Origin: Demequina sp. NBRC 110056
GTDB taxonomy: Bacteria > Actinomycetota > Actinomycetes > Actinomycetales > Demequinaceae
Assembly: GCF_002090155.1 (NCBI RefSeq)
Contig: NZ_BBRM01000007.1
Span: 116,706-180,705, forward strand
Direction of reading: 5' to 3'
Length of the DNA stretch: 64,000 bases
A model generated the notes under the pieces. That model searched no databases, was not told where the DNA came from, and worked only from the letters and a program-made list of their open reading frames with translations. Positions 51,665 through 59,761 of the stretch are shown here, one piece after another. The stretch's first letter is position 1; each line of letters starts with the position of its first letter. The translations under genes were made by a program, and so were the position numbers.

Positions 51665-51714
51665 TCGGACACCCCCCGGTCCACCGACGTCCCACCAGCG
51701 AGAGGCAGGCAGAC

Positions 51715-52098
51715 ATGGCGAGCATCCCCGAGGAGCTGAAGTACTCCAAGGAGCACGAGTGGGTCTCCGGTGACGTGACGTCCGGCTCCGTCGTGACGGT
51801 GGGCATCACGGAGCACGCCGCCGAGGCGCTCGGCGACGTCGTGTTCGTCGAGGCTCCCGCCGTCGGTGCGTCGGTCACCGCCGGCGAGGTGTGCGGCGAG
51901 CTCGAGTCCACCAAGGCCGTGTCCGAGCTGTACTCGCCCGTGTCGGGCACCGTGACCGAGGTCAACGACTCCCTCGAGAACGCCCCCGAGTCCATCAACG
52001 CCGAGCCCTACGGCTCCGGCTGGATCTTCAAGGTCGAGCTCAGCGATGATGCTGGCGACCTGCTCGACGCCGCCGGCTACGCGGACGTCTCGGAGTAG
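51715..52098 (+). CDS. gcvH: glycine cleavage H-protein
   Basis: This 127-residue carrier has the lipoylation site ELESTKAVSEL with Lys67, and the usual YSKEHEWV start and EPYGSGWIFKV end. ATG 51715 is placed by family length; the frame opens upstream to overlap gcvT, but that part is not conserved. It shuttles the aminomethyl arm between GcvP and GcvT. The Nudix gene starts five bases after its stop. Confidence 0.96.
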   Translation: MASIPEELKYSKEHEWVSGDVTSGSVVTVGITEHAAEALGDVVFVEAPAVGASVTAGEVCGELESTKAVSELYSPVSGTVTEVNDSLENAPESINAEPYGSGWIFKVELSDDAGDLLDAAGYADVSE

Positions 52099-52103
52099 CA
52101 CCG

Positions 52104-52622
52104 ATGGGCGGCCACGCATCCACGCGCCTCGTGGTGGCGGCGGCCATCACGGATGATCTGCTGATCCCGCGCACGCTGCTGGCCGCGCGGCGCTCGGCTC
52201 CGTCGCAGCTCGCCGGCCTGTGGGAGTTCCCCGGGGGCAAGGTCGAGCGCGGCGAGAGCGCCGAGCACGCGCTGCGGCGCGAGCTGCGCGAGGAGCTGGG
52301 CGTCGAGGTCGAGATCGGCGACGAGGTCGTGGGTCCCGACGACGGTCGAGGCATCGAGGACCAGTGCGGCGACCACCCGGTGTGGATGCTGCGCCCGGGC
52401 GACGCCGACGTCGAGCGCCTCGTCATGCGCGTGTGGTGGGCGCGGCTGCTCCCCGGAGCCGACGGCGCGCGGGTGGAGCCGCGACCGCTCGAGGACCACG
52501 ATGCTCTGCGCTGGCTCGAGCCGGGCGGCTGGCGCGACGTCGCGTGGCTGCCCGCGGACAAGCGCATCGTCGAGGCGCTGCTCGAGGACGCGAAGGACCG
52601 CCACCGCCGCGCCTACTGCTAG
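52104..52622 (+). CDS. Nudix hydrolase (MutT-like)
   Basis: This 172-residue protein has the complete Nudix box (GGKVERGESAEHALRRELREELG) at about residues 44-66, with the REXXEE metal ligands. LAGLWEFPGGK before it is typical of MutT-type nucleotide-sanitising enzymes. It differs from plain MutT in a long central insertion (about 75-100). It may hydrolyse 8-oxo-dGTP or another nucleoside diphosphate derivative. It is coupled to gcvH and converges with the tag gene nine bases later. Confidence 0.86.
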   Translation: MGGHASTRLVVAAAITDDLLIPRTLLAARRSAPSQLAGLWEFPGGKVERGESAEHALRRELREELGVEVEIGDEVVGPDDGRGIEDQCGDHPVWMLRPGDADVERLVMRVWWARLLPGADGARVEPRPLEDHDALRWLEPGGWRDVAWLPADKRIVEALLEDAKDRHRRAYC

Positions 52623-52630
52623 GCCGCCGC

Positions 52631-53197
52631 TCACCGCACCGCGACGCACCCCGCGATGTGGTCGTCGACGAGGCCGCACGCCTGCATGAGCGCGTACATG
52701 GTGGTCGGCCCCACGAACACGAATCCGAGCGACTTGAGCTCCTTCGCGAGCGCCTTCGACTCGTCGGTCGACGCGGGCACCTCGGTCCAGTCGGCGGGCC
52801 GCGACTCGCGCGGCGCAGGGCGATGCGACCACACCACGTCGTCGAGCGAGCCGCCGGCCTCCTGCAGCGCGACGACGGCCCGTGCGTTGGTGATCGCGGC
52901 CTCGATCTTGCGCCGGTTGCGCACGATCCCGGCGTCCTCCATGAGCCGCTCGACGTCCTTCTCGGTGAACGCCGCCACCGCCGGCGGCGAGAAGCGCGCG
53001 AAGGCCTCGCGGAACGCCTCGCGCTTGCGCAGGATCGTCACCCAGGCCAGCCCCGACTGGAAGCCCTCGAGCACCATGCGCTCGTAGAGCGCATCGTCCC
53101 CGTGCACGGGGTGGCCCCACTCGTCGTCGTGGTACGCCTCATACAGCGGGTCCCCCGCGCCGAAGCAGCGGAGGAGGTCGTTCGTCTCGGTGATCAT
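52631..53197 (-). CDS. tag: DNA-3-methyladenine glycosylase I
   Basis: This 188-residue protein matches Tag: the catalytic-site segment DEWGHPVHGDDALYERMVLEGFQSGLAWVTILRKR, NRRKIEAAITNARAV and FVGPTTMYALMQACGLVDDH with the C-terminal zinc-site residues. It removes 3-methyladenine from alkylated DNA. E. coli Tag has the same length. ATG 53197 is the start. It stands alone on the minus strand between the gcv and metF genes. Confidence 0.95.
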   Translation of the reverse strand: MITETNDLLRCFGAGDPLYEAYHDDEWGHPVHGDDALYERMVLEGFQSGLAWVTILRKREAFREAFARFSPPAVAAFTEKDVERLMEDAGIVRNRRKIEAAITNARAVVALQEAGGSLDDVVWSHRPAPRESRPADWTEVPASTDESKALAKELKSLGFVFVGPTTMYALMQACGLVDDHIAGCVAVR

Positions 53198-53221
53198 GCC
53201 GCCCAGTCTGGTGGCAGAGGG

Positions 53222-53239
53222 GCCGGCGCGCGCATCGGC
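53222..53239 (-). repeat. intergenic 18-mer, degenerate copy (inverted)
   Basis: Reverse complement GCCGATGCGCGCGCCGGC, 15 of 18 to consensus, between the divergent tag and metF genes. Confidence 0.35.
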
Positions 53240-53331
53240 CCTCCGTCGCGGCGTGGAGAAGGCGTCGCCCGGCAGACCCTGGGGACGGGGCCTCGCGCAC
53301 GCGGGCGCGTAGCCAGTAGGGTGGCCCCGCC

Positions 53332-54216
53332 ATGACGATCCGTGACCTCCTGCGCCAGAGCGCGCCCACGCTGAGCTACGAGCTGTTCCCGCCGCGCACC
53401 CCCACGGCCGAGGAGACGGTCGAGGCGACGATGCGCACGCTCGCGGCCACGGATCCGGACTTCATCTCGATCACGTACGGCGCCTCCGGCACCACCCGCA
53501 CGACCTCCCGGAGCGTCGTGCACCGCCTCGCGGAGTCGCACACCATCCCGCCACTCGCGCACCTCACGTGCGTGGACCAGTCGCGCGCGGACCTCACCGA
53601 GGTCATCGAGAGCTACCTCGCGGACGGCGTGCGCGACTTCCTGGCGCTGCGAGGCGACCCGCCGAAGGGCCAGGCCGACTGGCGCCCCCACCCTGACGGG
53701 CTGCTCTACGCGAGCGAGCTCGTGACGCTGCTGCGAGAGGTCGCCCACGCGCACGGCGTCGACGACCTGAGCATCGGCGTGACCGCGTTCCCGGCCCAGC
53801 ACGTGCTGCCGCAGTGGCGACAGCAGGGCCTCGACGTCCTGCGCGCCAAGCAGGACGCGGGCGCGGACTTCGCCATCACCCAGGTGTTCTACGAGGTCGA
53901 CCAGTACACGGCGCTCGTCACCGACGCCGCCGACCAGGGCATCGGCCTGCCGATCATCCCCGAGGTGATGCCGCTCGTGTCCGCGACCCGGGCCGCGCGC
54001 GCGGCGCAGCTGACGGGCGTCCCGACGCCCGAGGCGCTCGTCGCCGACCTCGAGGCGGCGGAGACCGACGACGCCGCGCGTGCCGCGGGCGTCGCGCATG
54101 CGGCCACCCTGTCGCGCGACCTGCTGGACGCGGGCGCGCCCGGCATCCACGTCATCACCTTCAACCGCCACGAGGCGGCGATGGAGCTGGTGTCGCACCT
54201 GCCCCTGCGCGGCTGA
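53332..54216 (+). CDS. metF: 5,10-methylenetetrahydrofolate reductase
   Basis: This 294-residue TIM-barrel flavoenzyme has YELFPPRTP at the N-terminus with the catalytic Glu, SITYGASG, FLALRGDPPKG and the TQVFYEVDQY segment. It reduces methylene-THF to methyl-THF for methionine synthesis. TAGGGT followed by nine bases and ATG 53332 suggests a leaderless or near-leaderless transcript. metE lies 1.5 kb downstream and would use the methyl-THF (as its polyglutamate). Confidence 0.94.
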   Translation: MTIRDLLRQSAPTLSYELFPPRTPTAEETVEATMRTLAATDPDFISITYGASGTTRTTSRSVVHRLAESHTIPPLAHLTCVDQSRADLTEVIESYLADGVRDFLALRGDPPKGQADWRPHPDGLLYASELVTLLREVAHAHGVDDLSIGVTAFPAQHVLPQWRQQGLDVLRAKQDAGADFAITQVFYEVDQYTALVTDAADQGIGLPIIPEVMPLVSATRAARAAQLTGVPTPEALVADLEAAETDDAARAAGVAHAATLSRDLLDAGAPGIHVITFNRHEAAMELVSHLPLRG

Positions 54217-54228
54217 GCCGGCGGCGCG

Positions 54229-54654
54229 CTACTCGGTCCGCAGCTCGACCGGGACGCCGGCGGCCACGGTGCGCGACACGGTGCACGTGCGCTCCTCGGC
54301 GGCCTTGAGCGCGGCGCCCACGCGGGCACGGGCTTTGTCGCCGTCCTCGCCCTCGGGGAACGCGACGTCGAAGAGTACGTCGATGTCGCGCAGGATCGCG
54401 GGCGACGACCCGCCGACCTTGTCCGCGGACACGGTGACGTCGAACCTCGTGGGCTCCGCGCGCCGCGAGGTCATCACGTCCAGGTCCGTCGACGAGCAGC
54501 CCGCGATCGCGACCAGCAGCAGCTCGACGGAGCTCAGCGCTCCGTCCACGTTGTGCCCGAACCGGTACTCGGCGCCGTCGGCGTTGCGGGCGAGGTAGAC
54601 GCCCTCCGCCTCGCGCGTGAGCGTGACCTGCTTCTTGGTGATCTCCTCAGCCAT
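54229..54654 (-). CDS. OsmC family protein
   Basis: This 141-residue protein has the OsmC/Ohr fold: a first reactive Cys in AIAGCSSTDLD and a second in ERTCTVSRT, both in the expected places. These proteins reduce organic or fatty-acid hydroperoxides or act in redox stress. The GCSSTD motif fits the YhfA-like OsmC branch more than Ohr. ATG 54654 is the start. It converges with metF after 12 bases. Confidence 0.88.
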   Translation of the reverse strand: MAEEITKKQVTLTREAEGVYLARNADGAEYRFGHNVDGALSSVELLLVAIAGCSSTDLDVMTSRRAEPTRFDVTVSADKVGGSSPAILRDIDVLFDVAFPEGEDGDKARARVGAALKAAEERTCTVSRTVAAGVPVELRTE

Positions 54655-54740
54655 GGCGACATCCTTTCATCGGCCCGCGCGACTGGACGCACGTGGCCCT
54701 CATGGGCCAGGGCAACGCCGATGCGCTCGCGGGGATTCCG

Positions 54741-55472
54741 TCACAGGCCGCCGGAGACGCGGATGACGGTCCCCGTGGCGTAGGCGGCGTCGGGGGACAG
54801 CAGCCACGCGACGGCCCCGGCGATCTCGTGCGGCTCGCCCGGTCGGCCGAGGGGCACGGACGGAGCGACCTTGTCGGGCCGGCCCGGGTCGAGGTGGAAG
54901 TCGGTGCGGATGGTGCCCGGCGCGACCGCGTTGACCCGCACTCCCGCGGCGGCCAGCTCCTTGGACAGGCCCACGGTCAGCGCCTCGGTTCCCGCCTTCG
55001 CGGCGGCGTAGTGGACGTAGGTGCCCGGGCTGCCGAGAGCCGCGGCGACCGAGGAGATGAGCACCACCGCTCCGCCGTCGGAGAGCCGGCGCGCGGCCTC
55101 GCGGCACGTCAGCACGGCTCCGAGGAGGTTCACGTCGAGGTCCCGCTGCAGATCGGCGGGATCCAGGTCCGCGAGACGCCCCACCGCCCGCACCGCGCCC
55201 GCGTTGGCCACGACCCCGGTCAGGGCGCCGCGGGTCTCGACCGCGTCGAAGCATGCGGCGACCGACGCCGCGTCGGTGACGTCGACCTGGACGGCGAACG
55301 CGCTTCCGCCGGCCGCGACGATCGCGTCGACCGTCGCCGCGGCGGCAGCCTCATCGGACGCGTAGCCGACGGCGACCCCGTGGCCCTCGCACGCGAGGCG
55401 CTCGGCGATCGCGCGGCCGATGCCGCGCCCTCCGCCGGTGATCAGGGTGAGCGGGGACGTCGACGCGGTCAT
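54741..55472 (-). CDS. short-chain dehydrogenase/reductase
   Basis: This 243-residue classical SDR has the TGGGRGIG cofactor loop, NAG in VVANAGAV, the catalytic Ser in LISSVAAA, and YVHYAAAK with the Tyr-Lys pair. The C-terminus (ATGTVIRVSGGL) matches FabG-type and glucose-dehydrogenase-type enzymes. The small residue pattern after the second strand suggests NADP(H). ATG 55472 is the start. It is divergent from metE, and its substrate cannot be deduced. Confidence 0.9.
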   Translation of the reverse strand: MTASTSPLTLITGGGRGIGRAIAERLACEGHGVAVGYASDEAAAAATVDAIVAAGGSAFAVQVDVTDAASVAACFDAVETRGALTGVVANAGAVRAVGRLADLDPADLQRDLDVNLLGAVLTCREAARRLSDGGAVVLISSVAAALGSPGTYVHYAAAKAGTEALTVGLSKELAAAGVRVNAVAPGTIRTDFHLDPGRPDKVAPSVPLGRPGEPHEIAGAVAWLLSPDAAYATGTVIRVSGGL

Positions 55473-55682
55473 GACCCGAGTCTCGCACCAGCGCGCCTGC
55501 CACGTCGCACCGCTCCGGCTGTGTCAGGAGCGCCGTCTCACGATGCGGACGTGGCGTCTCAAACTGGCGTGGCGACGGCCACCGGAAGGCGCTAGAATCG
55601 CGAGCGCACGCATCGGCGCTGACAGCACGCGTCGACCAAGCGCAATGGCGAGCCCGCCGCGCACCAACCTCCATGAGGAACC

Positions 55683-58010
55683 ATGTCTGACACCACGAAC
55701 GCCTCTGCCCCTGCGCCCGCCTTCCCCGGCGGCACCATCCTCGGTTACCCGCGCATCGGCCGAATGCGTGAGCTCAAGCGGGCACTCGAGCAGTTCTGGA
55801 AGGGCAACGCCTCCGCGGCGGAGCTCGAGGCGACCGCGCAGGAGCTGCGCGCCGCGAACCGCGACCGCCTCGCCGCCCTCGGCCTGGGCCGCACGGACTC
55901 GTCCATCCCCAGCAACTTCTCGTTCTACGACCACGTGCTCGACGCTGCGGTGACGTTCGGCGCCGTGCCCACGCGCTTCTCCGACCTGCGCGCCGAGGAT
56001 GGCTCCGTCGACCTCGCCGGCTACTCGACCATCGCCCGCGGCGTGGGCGACAAGGCCCCGCTCGAGATGACCAAGTGGTTCGACTCGAACTACCACTACC
56101 TCGTCCCCGAGATCGGCCCCGAGACGCGCTTCGCGCTGTCCTCGACGCGCTGGGTCGACGAGTTCGTCGAGGCCAAGGAGGCCGGCTTCGTCACCCGCCC
56201 GGTGATCACCGGCCCGCTCACGTTCCTGTACCTGTCGAAGCCGTCCGACGACGCGCCCACGGGCTTCGCGCCCATCGAGCGTCTCGAGGACCTGCTCGCC
56301 GTGTACGTCGAGCTGCTCGCCGCGTTCAAGGCCGCGGGCGCCGAGTGGGTGCAGATCGACGAGCCCATCCTGGTCGCCGACATCGACGCGGACCGCTCCG
56401 AGGTCCTCGCCAACACGGCGAAGGTCTACGAGGCTCTCGCGGCCGCGACCGAGCGCCCCGCTCTCTTCGTCGCCGCTCCGTACAACAGCCTCGGCGATGC
56501 GCTGCCGGTCCTCAAGGACGCCGGCGTCGACGCGATCGGCATCGACCTGGTCCGCGGTGGCGTCCCCACCGACATCGACCTCACCGGCACCACCGTGGTC
56601 GCTGGCGTCGTCGACGGCCACAACATCTGGCGCACCGACCTCGACGCCGCGCTGGCCAAGGCCGACGCGGTCGCCGCGCTCGGCGCGACCGTCACCGTGG
56701 CGTCCAGCACCAGCCTCTTCCACGTGCCTCACACCCTCCAGGGCGAGGAGCACCTGGGCGAGGAGCTGCTGAGCTGGCTCGCGTTCGCGGACGAGAAGGT
56801 CTCGGAGATCGTGACCCTCGCCACGGCCCGCGCCGAGGGCGAGGGTGCCGTCGCCGGCGCCCTGGGCGAGGCTCGGGCCGCGCTCCAGGCCCGCGCGGAG
56901 CACCCCGGCACCAACCGTGCGGACGTGCGCGAGGCCCTCGATGGCGTCGAGCCCACGCACTTCGAGCGCAGCCCCTACGCCGTGCGCGCGGCCGCGCAGG
57001 AGAACCGCTTCCACCTGCCCGAGCTCGCCACCACCACCATCGGCTCGTTCCCGCAGACCCCGGAGATCCGCAAGGCCCGCGCCGCGTGGGCCAAGGGTCA
57101 GATCACCGACGCGGACTACGAGCAGGCGATGAAGGACGAGATCGCCGCCGTGGTCAAGCTGCAGGAGGACCTCGGCCTGGACGTCCTCGTCCACGGCGAG
57201 GCCGAGCGCAACGACATGGTGCAGTACTTCGCAGAGCTCCTCGAGGGCTTCGACGTGACCAAGAACGGCTGGGTCCAGTCGTACGGCTCGCGCTGCACCC
57301 GCCCGTCGATCCTGTGGGGCGACGTTGCTCGCCCGGAGGCCATGACGGTGCGCTGGGCGCAGTACGCGCAGTCGCTGTCGGACAAGCCCGTCAAGGGCAT
57401 GCTCACGGGCCCGGTCACCATCCTCGCGTGGTCGTTCGTCCGCGACGACCAGCCCCTGGGCGACACCGCCAACCAGGTGGGCCTGGCGCTGCGTCAGGAG
57501 ATCGCCGACCTGGAGGAGGCCGGCATCGGCATCATCCAGGTCGACGAGCCCGCGCTGCGCGAGCTGCTGCCGCTGAAGAAGGCGGACCAGGCCGCATACC
57601 TCGACTGGTCGGTGAACTCGTTCCGCCTCGCGACCTCCGGTGCGAAGGACGACACCCAGGTCCACACCCACCTGTGCTACTCGGAGTTCGGCGAGATCAT
57701 CGACGCGATCGACGGCCTGGGCGCCGACGTGACCTCGATCGAGGCCGCGCGCTCGCGCATGGAGGTCCTGCCGGCGATCCGCAACCACGGCTACGAGCGC
57801 CAGATCGGCCCGGGCGTGTGGGACATCCACTCGCCGCGCGTGCCCTCCACCCAGGAGGTCACCGAGCTGCTGCAGCTGGCCAAGGACTCGATCCCCGGCA
57901 AGCAGCTGTGGGTCAACCCCGACTGCGGCCTCAAGACCCGCGGCTACGAGGAGACCAACGCGACGCTCGCCAACATGCTCGAGGCGACGCGCGCGGTGCG
58001 CTCCGCGTAG
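55683..58010 (+). CDS. metE: cobalamin-independent methionine synthase
   Basis: This 775-residue protein has the two-barrel MetE layout. The N-terminal barrel starts LGYPRIGRMRELKRALEQFWKG. The C-terminal barrel carries the zinc ligands: His in VHGEAERND, Glu, and the Cys of VNPDCGLKTRG. It methylates homocysteine from methyl-THF polyglutamate without B12. A TAGAAT hexamer at 55593-55598 could be a promoter -10 element, leaving an 80-base leader. ATG 55683 follows TGAGGA. A very strong hairpin follows the stop codon. Confidence 0.96.
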   Translation: MSDTTNASAPAPAFPGGTILGYPRIGRMRELKRALEQFWKGNASAAELEATAQELRAANRDRLAALGLGRTDSSIPSNFSFYDHVLDAAVTFGAVPTRFSDLRAEDGSVDLAGYSTIARGVGDKAPLEMTKWFDSNYHYLVPEIGPETRFALSSTRWVDEFVEAKEAGFVTRPVITGPLTFLYLSKPSDDAPTGFAPIERLEDLLAVYVELLAAFKAAGAEWVQIDEPILVADIDADRSEVLANTAKVYEALAAATERPALFVAAPYNSLGDALPVLKDAGVDAIGIDLVRGGVPTDIDLTGTTVVAGVVDGHNIWRTDLDAALAKADAVAALGATVTVASSTSLFHVPHTLQGEEHLGEELLSWLAFADEKVSEIVTLATARAEGEGAVAGALGEARAALQARAEHPGTNRADVREALDGVEPTHFERSPYAVRAAAQENRFHLPELATTTIGSFPQTPEIRKARAAWAKGQITDADYEQAMKDEIAAVVKLQEDLGLDVLVHGEAERNDMVQYFAELLEGFDVTKNGWVQSYGSRCTRPSILWGDVARPEAMTVRWAQYAQSLSDKPVKGMLTGPVTILAWSFVRDDQPLGDTANQVGLALRQEIADLEEAGIGIIQVDEPALRELLPLKKADQAAYLDWSVNSFRLATSGAKDDTQVHTHLCYSEFGEIIDAIDGLGADVTSIEAARSRMEVLPAIRNHGYERQIGPGVWDIHSPRVPSTQEVTELLQLAKDSIPGKQLWVNPDCGLKTRGYEETNATLANMLEATRAVRSA

Positions 58011-58032
58011 CGATCACTGCGGCACCACGCGA

Positions 58033-58068
58033 CAGGCCCGGCCCCCGCGCAAGCGGGGACCGGGCCTG
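58033..58068. terminator. strong bidirectional terminator
   Basis: A 16-bp stem (58033-58048 with 58053-58068, one mismatch) is capped by a GCAA tetraloop. It lies between convergent metE and the pilin-like gene and can serve both. Confidence 0.88.
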
Positions 58069-58093
58069 AGTGCGTGACAGGGGCCCCGAGACC

Positions 58094-58537
58094 CTAGGTC
58101 GTGGCGACGGTGGCGCAGCTGGCCTGCTCCACGTAGCCCTGCTGGGCATCGAATCGCACGCCCGGATCGCTGGCCTTGTCGCCGTCCGGGTGCGTGAAGC
58201 CGATGCACCACGACTCGTAGTCGTCCTCGTTCGTGATGCCGGTGAACTCGACCCCGTCGGACGCGGGGAAGGCGTACTCCCCGTTCACCAGGTAGTGCCC
58301 GTTGGAGTCCAGCTCCACGGTCACCGTCGTGATCTCCGGCTCCTCGAACGTGGCCCTCACGAGTCGTCCCAGGTTCATCGCATCGGACTGCGCCGCCGCA
58401 TCGTGAGCCTTGCGCTGATGGTTGATCAGGAAGGGGATCGCGATGCCGGCGAGCAGGCCCATGATGATGATGACGACGAGCAGCTCCACCATCGAGAAGC
58501 CCGCCTCGGGTCCCCGCCGAACGGTGGGGACTGTCAT
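58094..58537 (-). CDS. type IV pilin-like protein
   Basis: This 147-residue protein has a class III/type IV prepilin signal: a short basic leader, then GFSMVELLVVIIIMGLLAGIAIPF with cleavage after Gly13 and Glu at position +5. The mature part ends in a globular domain with a Cys pair (SWCIGF and ASCATV) that could close a D-region loop. ATG 58537 is the start. No pilus assembly genes (PilB, PilC, PilD, PilM) are in the window, so it is an orphan here. It may be a minor pilin or pseudopilin. Confidence 0.85.
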   Translation of the reverse strand: MTVPTVRRGPEAGFSMVELLVVIIIMGLLAGIAIPFLINHQRKAHDAAAQSDAMNLGRLVRATFEEPEITTVTVELDSNGHYLVNGEYAFPASDGVEFTGITNEDDYESWCIGFTHPDGDKASDPGVRFDAQQGYVEQASCATVATT

Positions 58538-58701
58538 GGTTGTCTCTCTTCAGTTCAACACCCGCCGAGGCGGGGGCCGCCCCACAAGTTCCTCAGCCAT
58601 CGACCGGGGCGACACGCCCAGCGTGGCGCACTCCACAGAGCCAGCGCAAGGGTCACAGAGTGGAATGAGTCACCTCATACGAGGCAATTCGGGCGAGAAC
58701 T

Positions 58702-59190
58702 TCAGCGAATCGGGCGCTGCAGGTAGGCGACGTCGATCCATCGGTCGAACTTGCGGCCCACCTCCGTCAGCACGCCGACGTCGCGGAACCCGAGGGCGTG
58801 ATGCAGCCCGATCGACGCGTCGTTGGGCAGCGCGATGAGCGAGATCGCCGAGTGCGCCTCGGTGTCGGCGAGCCTCTCCAGCAGCTCCGCGTAGAGCGCG
58901 CGACCGAGCCCCCGGCCACCCTCGCCCTGCGCGAGGTAGATGGTCGTCTCGACCGAGTGAAGGTACGCGGCGCGGGGCCGGTAGGGCGCCGCGTAGGCGA
59001 ACCCGACCACGGCATCGGCTTCCTCCGACACGATCCACGGGAAGCCCTGCGACTGGACCTTCGCGATGCGGGCACCCATGTCCTCGACGCTCACCTCGTC
59101 GTACTCGAACGTGATGACCGTGTCACGGACGTAGGGGTTGTACAGCGCGGCGATGGCGGCGGCATCGTCGGGGGTGGCATCGCGGATCAT
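58702..59190 (-). CDS. GNAT N-acetyltransferase (PAT-like)
   Basis: This 162-residue GNAT protein has the acetyl-CoA loop QGEGGRGLGRALYAEL and the ALYNPYVRDTVITFEYDE start shared with phosphinothricin-acetyltransferase-like proteins (PAT/YncA). The C-terminal LHHALGFRDVGVLTEVGRKFDRW segment is also typical of that group. Members acetylate methionine sulfoximine, phosphinothricin or related compounds. The native substrate is unknown. It is followed by no close neighbour on its strand. Confidence 0.88.
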   Translation of the reverse strand: MIRDATPDDAAAIAALYNPYVRDTVITFEYDEVSVEDMGARIAKVQSQGFPWIVSEEADAVVGFAYAAPYRPRAAYLHSVETTIYLAQGEGGRGLGRALYAELLERLADTEAHSAISLIALPNDASIGLHHALGFRDVGVLTEVGRKFDRWIDVAYLQRPIR

Positions 59191-59206
59191 GAGGACATTG
59201 TGCCGG

Positions 59207-59224
59207 GCCGATGCGCGCGCTGGG
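59207..59224 (+). repeat. intergenic 18-mer, copy 7
   Basis: GCCGATGCGCGCGCTGGG, 17 of 18 to consensus, between the GNAT and VOC genes. Confidence 0.55.
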
Positions 59225-59259
59225 ACACGCGCGGGCGTGCACCCTGGCGCGGGGTCGGG

Positions 59260-59625
59260 TCAGGTGGCGGACAGCACGCCGACGACGTTGCCCTCGGTGT
59301 CGAGGAAACGCGCCCAGTAGCCGCTCGTGGCCTCGACCGCCTGGCGCGGCTCGACGATCGATCCGCCGTGCTCGACGACGCGCTCGAGGACGCCAGCCAT
59401 GTCGTCGCCGGCGTCGAGGTAGGGGATGACGCCGGTGGCGGACGGCGTCCAGGACGGCCCGGACGCGAGAGCCCCAGGGATGCCGGAGCCCGCGGGGAAC
59501 AGTGACTTGGGCTGCCCGTCGCCGATGTCCTCGGAGGTCAGCTGCACGCGGAACACGGCCGCGTAGAACGCCGTGGCACGTGCGAGGTCGGTCACGGGGA
59601 TCTCCCACCAGCACAGTCCACCCAT
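59260..59625 (-). CDS. VOC family (glyoxalase-like) protein
   Basis: This 121-residue single VOC unit of beta-alpha-beta-beta-beta repeats has WWEIPVTDLARATAFYAAVF at the start and GYWARFLDTEGNVVGV at the end. These proteins bind metal and act as glyoxalases, dioxygenases or antibiotic-binding proteins. The close pair His/Glu metal pattern of glyoxalase I is not complete. ATG 59625 follows AAGGAG. It lies 136 bases from the MFS gene on the same strand. Function is unknown. Confidence 0.82.
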   Translation of the reverse strand: MGGLCWWEIPVTDLARATAFYAAVFRVQLTSEDIGDGQPKSLFPAGSGIPGALASGPSWTPSATGVIPYLDAGDDMAGVLERVVEHGGSIVEPRQAVEATSGYWARFLDTEGNVVGVLSAT

Positions 59626-59761
59626 GGGTGCTCCTTCGCAGGGCTCGCCGGGTCAGCCCGGATGCTCCGAGGCTACGTCCCGCGGTGGCGTCGCGCGCGG
59701 CGACGGGGGCCGCGCGGCGCGCCCGTGCCTCCCGGGGCTGGTCGGGCGCACCAGGGCCCGC

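Noticed and set aside
55524..57830. A 768-codon minus-strand open frame opposite metE
   Set aside because: Antisense shadow common in high-G+C DNA; it is low in complexity and has no motif, while metE on the plus strand is unmistakable.
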